Assembly (NCBI GenBank): GCA_002633025.1
Contig: NMRB01000802.1
Coordinates: 211,189 to 275,188 of the forward strand
DNA: 64,000 bases
Source of the DNA: Notospermus geniculatus
Taxonomy: Eukaryota; Nemertea; Pilidiophora; Heteronemertea; Lineidae
Direction: 5' to 3'
Under the pieces are notes generated by a model. That model saw nothing but the letters and a program-made list of their open reading frames with translations, was not told the origin of the DNA and searched no databases. The position numbers were made by a program, and so were the translations under genes. Positions 37,201 through 49,200 of this stretch are shown piece by piece (position 1 is the first letter of the stretch; each line of letters opens with the position of its first letter).

Positions 37201-40200
37201 ATGCAACAATAGTCCCAAACTTTCCCATGACGCGTTGCGCGCGCGGTGACAGGTCAGTGCGAGGTAGGAGCGCTACCTGTCGTGACAATGGCATCATCCA
37301 ATGAGTGAGGGGATACCACACTGGGATTCCCATGACATCATTGTGGCAACAAGGCCTATATTTGGCACACCATGTGCATGGGGTGTTTACACTTTTGCAA
37401 GTCATGTTCATTTGGATTTGAGTTGAAACTTGGCATGTTCAGTTCCTGTTGACATATTTCATTGGTTTATACTGCTTTATGTACATGAAAATTATATTCA
37501 GGAAATATGAATATTATATGTATATTATACTTACTAATAATATATGAAATATACATATGGCATTATTTCATGTATATTATATATACAAAACATATACATT
37601 ATATATGTAGAAACAATACATATAATATATATATGCTCAATATATTTTTCACATGTAATCGACGGATATATATTTCACATATGGGACTAATATATATATA
37701 TTCTATATATTTTATATATACAATATACATATAAAATGCCGGATATATAATATATATGTGGCACATTTCCCTGTGTACTTGGTAGTACACAATAGAGCTG
37801 TTACTTGAAGTCGCCAACTTCCCACTGATCTAAAGTAAAGAGTAAAAGGCCATTACAGGAGGTCGGAGTAGGCCAGTTACGAACATTGACCGTTCAGCAT
37901 ATATGTGACCCACTCCACCAAAAGTAGGCGCTTGTCGCAACCAAGGAAAGGGTTAACGAAGCGCCTTGTGCTTTGGCTGGAGCGGCTCACAAATGTCTTG
38001 TCAGGGTTGACTCTTCCACATTTCATGACTTGACTGTACAAGACATCTACAGTGTATAAACGCTGAACTCAGTCCAATTATTTTGTGTTTATAAAACATG
38101 TAGGCCTAATTAGAATTTTTTCCCATTATCAATTGACTTTTGGTCGTGTTTACTTTAAACATTGGCCTTGTTCTTACATAAATCATTATCAAATTCCTTT
38201 TGTTTGGTTCCTGTTCATGTGTTCAACAATTCCAAGGATTATTCTTAAAACTTTTGACTGTGAAATACTTCTAAACAGCTTCCTGGGTAAATTACTTAAA
38301 GGGACCATGAGCTCTGCATTTCCTACATTCAAAGTTTTCCCACATCAGGAACCCATTTCCACATCATGTACTTCATACATCCAGATTGTCGCCAGCATGG
38401 AGTCGGTCTCTGTCGGCCTAAAATCCCCAAGACACAATTTGGTGTTGTCCTGGTTGAATGTAAACACCTGACCAAATATGGCTCTCCGTGGTCTATGGCC
38501 GTCTAACCATTTGCCCCGCGGCATGCCAAAAATATGTCAGTGTGTGCCAAAAATATGGCAGAGTGGTATGGAATGGTGACAATGACCATTATAAAGGATT
38601 GAGAATCGTTGAGAGACTATTCAACCAGCAAATGTGGCCGTACTTCAGTCAGTCGGTGGAGGTTTGTGGGACACCAATCTGTTTATGAAGTTTTGGCACA
38701 AAATGCACTTTATTCAGAAGCAAATTGCTATTTTCATGGCAAGAATGTTAAAAAATTTAATATACCGGAGTAGATGTAACGTTAGAATGGTAAATTAGAA
38801 AAGTTTGACATCTTGATCAGAGGGACCTGACTAAAAGGTTGTAAACCCTTATTAAGATTAGGATTAGGGTTAGGATTAAACCATGGTGGATCAAAATCCA
38901 CCATGGTACACAGGGAAATGTGCCACATATATATTATATATCCGGCATTTTATATGTATATTGTATATATAAAATATATAGAATATATATATATTAGAAG
39001 CATTTTATATATCCGATTCATATATATTAATATATATATATTATATATGTGATATATGTATAATATATATGTGGCACATTTCCCTGTGTAGGTATACATA
39101 ATGATAAATTAGAAAAGTTTGGCATCTTGATCAGAGGGACCTGACCCAAGCTTGTTAACCCTCATTAAGATTAGGGTTAGGGTCAGAATTAAACCATGGT
39201 GGATCAAAATCCAGCTTGGTATATGGTATATAAGGTACTCACGTTTGTGAGTATACCCAGATGGATTTTGATCCACCAAGGTTTTTAAACCCTGAGTGAG
39301 GCTTAGAAACCCTAACCCTAACGAGGGTTTACACGTTCGCGCCAGACCCCTGTACTAGAGGTTTATCTCACTGGAAATGTTGGAATAAATTATGGCACCA
39401 TTTGTATTAATCCCAACAGGTGATAAGAATAAGACCCATTCATGCCATCTTTGTGGAAGTGTGAGTCATATTTTGACAGGATGTCCAAGCTGTGAGGGGG
39501 ATATCCACAGCTGAGAGAGGTATCCCAAGCTGAGAGAGGTGTGTCACACCGGATTTGGTCATTTGTTGTCCTGTGTTTTGATTGGTTGATAAGGATTAGA
39601 CATACGGATTAAAAATAGCATCAAAATATTTGGGGAATATCGAGGAATATTTTCAAGGAACTCATTAAATGTTTAGCTATGACAGTATGGGAGAGAGAAT
39701 TTGAGAAGACACGGACAAAATTTTGAAAGATTTAAAAATGCGTGATAAACGGGAGGAAAGGTTTGCTTCATGTGTGAAAATAGAACTGAGATATTCTGAA
39801 GGTGAGTTTGGAGAATCTGATATTGAGAGATAATATTGACATCTTGTCAGGGAAGCTCAGGATAAAATGGAATCTGGCTCTGAAGATGGGGTTATTTACT
39901 GGTATAACAATGTTTTGGGGGGGGGGGCGGGGTGAACTTGTGTCATGTGGTAGGTACTGGTATCCAATTCTAAATACAACGTGGGATGTTTTCAAAAGGA
40001 CCAACCTTTGGTTAGCTGCGGTCAGATTTCTATTATTCTTTGAGATAACAATAACAATTTTTGAAATCAAAATGTACAAATCCAAGAAATAGTTGACAAA
40101 AACTTTTTTTTCCAATTCCCCTCCTTAGACGTCGAGACCAATGATCACCTTCCATCTTTCAGGATTTATCTCAACAAACCAAAGAAGAATGATATCCAAA

Positions 40201-43200
40201 TTCTTTAAGAATGTTTATAGGATAAAACATGTTTTTGATGTCCGTTTGTTGTTTGTGTTTTCAGTGAGTGCAGAACATCGTGAAGCCCTCAAACGTCTGG
40301 AAGAGAAACCACCACGACCATCGCTAACAGCGGGTAAACTATTCGGTAAGTCAGATTGGTTTATTAGATCAGTGTCACTGGCAGCCATCTTGTGTCGTTG
40401 CCGTGGAAACCGGCCCTCTCAGTCTGGTGGAAGATCACATGAACCAATCACAAGTTTTCTCACCAGAGAAAGTGCATTTACCATGGCGACCAGAAAGATG
40501 GCCGCCATTAAAACTTTACGGTTTGACATGAGGACTTGCTTCGGAATACAAACCAGTCAAAGCCTGGTTATATATCCCTTGTACAGTCATGGGGAGAGAG
40601 AGTAACCTTGGTGGACTCCATCAAGAATCTGAACCATGAGCCCGCCAATCCCATGAAACCATACCCTTGCCCTAATATCACTCACCAGAGCATGATAAAG
40701 ACAGGTGTAAAGACACCAGTAGGCCAGACGGTTTTCACACCTGGACACAGCTGAATTACCTTGGCAACTGAGGAGCAGATGAGTTTAACACCCTGCGTGC
40801 TGGATGCAAACTCGCCATAATTAACACAACGCTTCAAATCTCATGCAGTTTCCAAGATATTACACCTGTCAGATTTGGATGAGCTCGGTGGAGACTACAG
40901 GCATAAGCCCTACCTGGAGTTGGTTCGATCGTGTTCGAGGCCAGTTCACTGATTCGGTCTGATTTGGTCTGATTCGGCATTCTTACGAACCCATTTTGGA
41001 AGAAACGTCCAGGCTAGCGACCACAAGAGAGTCTCAACAGCAGTTACAACCCAACATCACTTCATCATTTCAGACAAAAAGAAGGGTAAAGTGGACAAGA
41101 AAATCAAACCATATTTTACGACCAAACCAAGGAAGTGTTTCATTGAGGAGGGAAACACAGCCAAGTTCCAGTGTGCGTTCGCTGGAGAACCAACCCCTGA
41201 CCTTGTCTGGGAGTGGGAAGGGACCAAGATCGCTCCTGGGGGCAGATACCAGGTGAGTTACATCACGTATTCATTGAGTGGGCCTAGTCACCTGTAATTT
41301 GCTTCATGCGCCTTCGATAAACTATTTTTTCTTCAACAGAAATTACATTCTTGTTCAACAGAAATTAATTCTTGTTCAACAGAAATTATTTTCTGAAAAA
41401 GGCACTAGAAAACTGTACATCACATATACCGGTATTACAATTTGTGAACTATTTGCAGGTGTACCAGACGGACAGTTTTGCCTACCTTGAGATCACCGAC
41501 ATCACAGCTGGTGATGAGGGGACGATTATGAGCAAAGTCTCCAACTCAGCTGGACAGGCACAAGCATCGGCACCACTCACAGTCCACGGTAAGTAACTGG
41601 ACAGGCACAAGCATCGGCACCACTCACGGTCCACAGTAAGTAACTGGACAGGCACAAGCATCGGCACCACTCACGGTTCACGGTAAGTTGCTGATCTATG
41701 CCTGTTGCGTGACAGTCAGACAGCAAGTGTACCCCGAGCCTGATATCACTGGATTTCTATGTCATGATATTGAGGTCCGCAAATGAGCATGACGTCCGAT
41801 CACCAGCTGTTGAGTCATCTGAAAATGAGAAAAATATCGGTGACAAAAGTTTTATAATCAACTCTGACTGAACACTGACATTTAATGGTCAGCTTCCCCC
41901 TGGAGATTATCATCATGTCGTGATGCTCTTTTCAGCTCTACCAAAGCCTAAACTGAAGAAGCCCACAGCTCCAAAGTTCCTTGTTCAACTCGAGGACCCG
42001 TTAGAAGTGGCTGAAGGAGAAGGAGCTATCTGGGAGTGTGAAGTGATTGGTAAGTCCATGTCCGTAGTTGTATTGTATGCGCGCCATGCAGTCACCCATC
42101 CAAGTAGTGATCGCATCAGTGCTGCTTAACTTCTAGCTCCGAGGCCAATGCACCAAGTAGGCCATAAAGAAAATCCTCCATGGCCGGCGGGTTAAGCCGT
42201 GCCATATTGTAGCTGCAAGGGGTTCAATGCATCCGTGTTGAACATCTCTTTCGTCTTAGGGCCTATTCAAAGTTCTATGTAGGCCTATGTAAGAGACTTT
42301 TGTTGACCTATGTCCCGATTTCTGAGAAGGCCATTGAACGGATTCTGAATGGGTCTAAGTCTGAGTTTCCTGTTGGCCCGAGTCCAATTTCTGTGCAGGG
42401 GGGTCAGTCTCTGAGTTCTGTGTAGGCCTCTGTACAAGTTCTGTGTTAATAGCCTTAAAATGAAATCTTTGTTAGAACTTTCCATTGCTGAAGACTCATC
42501 ATTGTGTGACCCCTCTGATCACATCCCTATCTGAAGTCAAAAGTCTTGTTACCAAAACGTTTAGGCTTATCTAATTATAGCAGACTCCTTTAACCCAACA
42601 TACCAATGAAGACATGACTGTCCTAAAATAAACTTCCTCATTGAATCCAAGCGTGACAAAATATTCTTTACAATAAAACATTTCATCAAATTGGGTTAAA
42701 GACGACTGTACAGGTGTTTTCTACGCCATCCTTCTCTAGGTCTTCCAGAACCGGACATCTCCTGGTACCGTGAGGGTAAGATCCTCCCCCTCTCAACCGA
42801 TTATCGTCAGAATTACGATGGAAAGAGGGCGTGGCTAGAAATGGATGAGATATTCCCAGAAGACGAAGGTACGATCGCCTGCGTCGCGAAGAACGACCTC
42901 GGAGAGGCGCGATCGGAATCGAAGCTCAAAGTGATTGGTGAGTATCATTGAAGTATTGTGCTTCAAGAAACTTCGCCACAATTCAGATCTCATGTAGCGC
43001 CACCTATTGTCAGTAAACATAACCACACACTGATTATTACTTGTATATTTCACCAGTTGCTGCCGGCAGCGAGAAAACACCTCCAACCTTCACAAAACAA
43101 CTCAAGGGCATGATCGTCGCCGATGGAGATAAACTCGTCATGGAGTGTACCGTCGCCGGGAATCCTGAACCGAGTATCAAATGGTTTAAAGGAAAAGAAG

Positions 43201-46200
43201 AACTCAAATCGACGTCAGATTTTCAACTTCTGTTCGACGGCACGACGGCGAGGTTAGAAATCGCTGAGGTCTTCGCCGAGGATGACGGACAATATACGTG
43301 TATCGCTAAAAATCCTGTCGGTGAAGCCAGGACAAGTGCTCGGGTTACAATCACCGGTAAGTTTAATCGTAATAACTTAATGTGAGGATTTACATGTATA
43401 CAGCACTTCCCACAGTAATACGGCCTCAAAATGCTTCACATTATGACCCCAGTCTCTCCAGAAACCTTCCTAGGGAACTCAAGGAGCAACGCATTCAGCG
43501 CGCAACTTGATCCTTTCAGTTGAGAATAGAAAATGGTAACCAGGTATCAAACTGTGGCCTTTCTGTCGTAAGTCAGATGCTCTGAGCTCACTCTAACCAC
43601 ATTCGACTTTCCCTTTTCCACTTCCAGAAGCGCCCAAGTCTCAGCCAGCAAAGTTTGTCAAGGAGCTCGAAGACACCGTCGTCGATGACGGAGACAAAGT
43701 GGAAATGTCTGTCAAACTTCAAGGTAAGAATGAAGTCTCACTTTCCACAACAATATGATTATTTTGTCTTTTGTAAAAGTTATTTTTCACCCAATCAGGT
43801 CTTTCGTTAGCCAAAAGAAGCAATTCTGCACGCAGTAAAACTAGTTCCCAGGAACTTAAACATAGTACATGACTAATGAACAAACCTGTATCTTTGCTAT
43901 TTGGCGACGAGGTTTGCCAGATCATGTTATGACCATAGCAGACGATATCTGGAGGTGACTGTAGCCATCATGTTTGATTGCTTCTTCTGGTGTGTGCCGT
44001 GTAAGATTGCCCCCTTTCCACCACACTGTGATCTTTCCCCATCGGGCCACATTCCTGACCTCGGTGTGGATTTTGACCCCTCAGGTTGTGTTGGTGTGTT
44101 CAGGACTGCTAGGGTCTTCTCTCACACCTCTGCCTCTCATGACACAAGTCCGGTCGGACGTATTGCTGTCAGAAAAAACGTGAACGTATACAAATAATCT
44201 ATCGGTACATGCAAATTCTCAGGATTTTGATTGTCATGCTGACCAGGCCCTGCTTACACACATCATGCCAACTAGGCCCTGCTTACACACATCACGCCAA
44301 CATGACCATGCCAACTAGGCCCTGCTTACACACACCACGCCAAACTAGGCCCTGCTTACACACACCATGCCAACTAGGCCCTGCTTAACCCCTGTACAGC
44401 CTGCTAGGCCCTGCTTACCCCATGTACACATGCCATGTTAGTCCCTGCAAACCATCCACAGCCATTGTCCATGCCTTAAGTATAAGTTATGAGTGTAAGT
44501 AAAGGCTCAAACTCATTACTATGGTTACTACTCTTGCTACACGACTTCCACAAGCAAGATGCAGTCTTGCATCCAAATGCAACAGTCAGAATGCTTGTTG
44601 AGTTTGTCATTATGTATGACTGACTTTGGAAATTGTCCAGCAATGGTGTGTAGCTCCTGCAGTGGGTTTGGGCCCCGTACCTCGTGCATTATGTAGGTAA
44701 GGCTCCAACACTGATTCCTTGTGCTTATTCGTTCAGTGTGGTACCTGTACAATGTCGTCTGGTCCTTCACGAGTAAGTCAGCGTCCAACTGTCTGCAACT
44801 GTGTTATACGTCTCTTGCAGAAATATTAGTGCATATTCAGGAATTGAGCATCAACAGTGTTACTAAAAATATTATGACATAACATGCTGGATTTGGTTCA
44901 TGTTACCAGTAGTTAAGAGTTGACTGAATGCAAACTGTCTCTGGTAGTCTTGAAGTCATGTGAGCATGGAGAACGTTGGACTTGCTCCAGGCATAAAGTT
45001 ACTTCATTCGTAAATGGAACCTTCGTTTATGAATTTTAGGTACAGTTTCTGTTAGTGTCTGATGACTCCTTGCTAGTCGTCTAGGCTTGTTTGTCATAGT
45101 TGACGTTTAGTAGACATTAAAGTTACCAGTAATCAAGCATGACATATAGATTTGTCCAGGTGACAATTCATTGAATTGTATCATGGAGAATGATATCAAT
45201 TCATTATAAAAGTGTCATCGCAGTACTTACTATAGCATAGAAGATGTTACTTTCTACCTAGGATAGTGAGGGTTGAACCTGCTCTTCCTGGCACTTTCTT
45301 CATTGCGCTATGCCATTTTGATAGTGACCTATATTTTGTGCATGGTGTTTTCAGTACTTGTGGTCCCTAGTCTGTCATTTTCCTTGGTTTGATGTGGAAG
45401 TTCTCTGCGTGGTCATTTCTGCCAATTTTAAGGCCTAAAATTTGGACCACTTTATTTCAAACGTTTATCATCATTGAGATAGAATCAAACGACTGGCCAC
45501 ATCTGAACCAAGGAAAAAAACGTCTCATCCTTTGTTCCACTCTCGCATGTTCCTCCTGTTCCCTCCTTTATAGGCACCCCACCCGTAGACGTATTCTGGG
45601 TCCGACAAAACAAAGAGCTGCCGCCAAATGACCCTGGTTTTATACAGACCCGCCATCCTGGAAATTTACATAAATTAACTCTGCCGAAGGCGTGCACGGA
45701 CGATACGGGTTTTTATGCGTGTGAGATACTCAATGATTTTGGACAGGCGTATAGTGAATGTAAACTCATCGTTAGACCAAAAGGTAAAGTTCTGGAGACT
45801 CTAGAATGGGCCTGTTTTGTAGAAGATTACAAAATATGCTTCCACGGTTTCACAAATGCCAAGTCTGATACAAGTTTGGTTTATGATGCAGTACCGTACC
45901 TTGGAAACCATAAGAAAAGTTGGGTAGAGTAGTGACAAACTGGTGAAATACAATGTACTTAGTAACAGAATCGGGCAGCCATCTTGCCAATCATGTGGAT
46001 CTTCAGAAGTGTCACCAACGCGTCATGTGCCTCTTCAGAAGTGTCACCAACGCGTCATGTGGCTCTTCAGAAGTGTCACCAACGTGTCATGTGGCTCTTC
46101 AGAAGTGTCACCAAAGCGTCATGTGGCTCTTCAGAAGTGTCACCAACGCGTCATGTGGCTCTTCAGAGGTGTCACCAGCATGTCAGCCAGGTGCTGCCTG

Positions 46201-49200
46201 GTGCACAGTCTGATTGGTTCTCAAGCAGAAAGCTTGTCTTGTGTTACTTACAGAGTGGTGTGTTGCTTCCATATAGTGACCCTATTATTGGATGAGAAGG
46301 AGATATTATGGGGCAAAGCCGTAAGCGATCCTATTAGGATCTTGGCTTTGTCCCTGACCACAATTCTTCCCATGTGTATGAAACTTTTGTTACCGTACTG
46401 TTGTGTTGGTCAAAATAAATATCAAATATCAAATATGACCCTCGTTTTGGATCAGAAGCAGGATTGAGACTGCATTTTGCAACTCTAGTGTTACGATACT
46501 TGGTTCAAAAGCAGGAATCAACCTGCCCACTCTGCTCCTCTCCAGTTTCCCTTCTTTCTTTTCTCAGACAAAGAAGGCCTCTCACCACCCGAGTTTGTCG
46601 AGAAACCAAAGTCAATAAGTGTTGAGGAAGGTGAGAAATCCAAACTGTTGTGTGAAGTGAAGGGTGAGCCCGCCCCGCTGGTCAGATGGACCAAGGATGG
46701 GAAGGATCTGGAGCCTGGAAAGGATGCAAGGTTCAAGGTAAGTGATGTGTCATGACATCAGTGGAATTCTGTTCAATTTGCCAGAAGGTGGTTTTGCTTC
46801 AGAAAGTGTGGATGGTGATGCTCAGGGAGTGGAAGACTTTCCTGCCGTTAGAGGCCACCACCAGTTAGCGGACCTAGAACGTCACGAAATTTGACAGTGA
46901 AGAAGTGCACACCATGACATCATCCATAATGACGCGGAGGCCATGGCTTACGTCAAAAATAGATAAGCGACCTCGCTTATCTATTTTTGGTTATGTCTAT
47001 GATGTCAAATTTTGTGACGTTCTCGGATCGCTGACAGGCGGCCTCTAACGGCAGTAAAGTCTCCCATTGGATCCTCATATAGTTAATTAATGAGACCTCA
47101 GTGGCTGACGTCTGTGTATCTCATATTCTGCTCCTTTCCCATCTATCCTTGTACCGGTAGGCCTACCCTTGCCTCCGTATCTGCTGTTTTTAACCGGAAT
47201 TTTCATCTTTCTGCAGATCTCCAGCAAAGGTAACACCCACACCTTGGAAATCACGACGACGTTAGCAACGGACGGCGGTCGCTATGGCTGTGTCGCCGAG
47301 AACAGCGTCGGTCAAGCGAAGTGTCAGTGCAATATAAAAGTGGAAGAAATCTCTGACGAGGAACACCATCATAAAGATTTCCGTGCTTTATTAAAGTCAC
47401 GGCCAAGTCTCCAAGAAAAACTAAGTCAGGATTCCGAGTCGTCAGAAGATAAAGAGATTGAACAGCATGACTTCAGGGAGGTTCTTAAATCACATATTGA
47501 ACCACAGCTCAAGAAGAAACCAAGCTTTGTGACTCATCTTGTGGACCAGGTTGCCAGGGAAGGGAGCGAGGTTGTGTTTGAGGTTGAGATTGAGGCTGTG
47601 CCGGAGCCTCAGATTGAATGGAAGTGCAATAAGAAAGTCATCAAGGTGAGAATGACGTAATTACACTGAGACATGTAGAGCTGTAGCAGATCTTGGGGCG
47701 GGGAGCTTAGAGATTCTCCAGTAGGTGATGGAGTCGGACATGAGTGGCTCAACGTCCATATTTACAGTGGGAGACTTTACTGCCATAAGAGGCCACCACC
47801 TGTTAGCGGTCCTAGTACGTCACAAAATTCGACATCGCAGACGTTAGCCACACTGTCCATGTCATTATGGATGACATTGTGGCGTGCACTTCTTCTCTGT
47901 GACGTCAAATTCCATGGCATTCTAGGACTGCTAACTGGTGGCGTCCTCTAAGGGCAGGAAAGTCTCCCATGGATTAACCCCCATGACCTCCTCTCACTGA
48001 GAAACTTGTGCCGCTTCACCATCGCCATGAGGAGAACAATCCAGTTACCGTATCATTCTAAATTGTGGCAGAAATCTTTGTCTGCTGAACGATGTTTACG
48101 AATTTTGTCATTTTCTTCCAGGAATCCAAGTTCTTCAAAATGTCTTACGAGAACAGCATCGCCAAACTAGTCATAGCTGAAGTCTACCCAGAGGATGAGG
48201 GGATTTACACCTGTACAGCTACAAACAGCTCTGGTACTGCCACAGAGAACTGTGATCTTCTCTGTAAAGGTACGCATTGTTGGACCCTCTAACCCCTAGT
48301 TGGAGACCTGAACCACTGCACCACCGTGGCTCCACAAGTGCGAGGGAAGAGCATTTGTGGATGTTTCATGATGGCTGTGGGAAATTGTAACTTGTCCTTT
48401 TATCCCATGGCATATTTTCCAATCCCCCCCAAATCAGTTAGCGAACATTTCTGATCCTTTCCATTATCTTACAGAAAGAGCTGGTCACGCTGAGAGTAAA
48501 AAGGGCACCAAGGGGTCCGGTCCAACCCCCGTCCCGGTCATCGAAGATCCACCTAAAGATATCTCCATCTTAAAAGGCAAGAAAGCCGTTCTGAAAGCCG
48601 TGTTCAACAGCGAGTCGGCGCCGGAGATCCATTGGATGAAAAACAATAAAAAAGTCAAAGAAAGCACTCGCGTCAAGATCGACAACATTCGTGATAAAAC
48701 AACGCTGACGATCAAAGACTGTGAACAGAATGACATCGCTAAATATACCGTTAGGTTAGAGAACGAGGCTGGGACGGCGACCGCGTCTGCTTCTCTCAAC
48801 GTCGAAGGTGAGTTCAAACTTTCACCACCAGTCTTATTTTGAAGGTTTCAGCAAATGTAGGCACATGTCGCAGGTGATCATCACTGGTCATCAGTTTACT
48901 CAACTATTATCACTGCTGTCCACTACTATTGTTGTCAACCTGCAGAGACGTACATTAAATTTCACACCTATTGTGTTGTAAGGCTGTTAACCCTTTCCTT
49001 GTTTGCAACGAGTGTCTCATTTCACCATTTCTTTGCTCTAGATATACCTGAGCCACCTGTTGGCAAACCGACCACCTCCAAAGTGACTGAGACCTCCCTC
49101 GTCTTGTCATGGTCCGGCCCGTCTTATGACGGCGGCTGTATTGTTAACAACTATAAAGTAGAGATGGCACTGTGTGAGAAGTTCAAGGACAACTGGAAGG

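Larger units (their letters stand above)
35774..40264 (+). other. Last part of the 21.6 kb intron
   Basis: It holds a short dispersed repeat pair (36091-36146 and 37286-37341, sharing GATTCCCATGACATCATTG), AT-rich foldback sequence (37500-37777), a family H fragment (37904-37992), the inverted AT element at 38907-39090, telomere-like GATTAGGGTTAGG pieces and a G9 run near 39918. No exon is supported. Confidence 0.55.

Noticed and set aside
40116-40264. Extra exon starting after CCTCCTTAG at about 40129
   Set aside because: The acceptor is good, but no donor follows before a stop in the required frame.
45943-46467. 174-codon forward frame with Cys/His-like repeats
   Set aside because: It is produced by the 32 bp minisatellite, is open in all three frames, lies in an intron and has no splice support.
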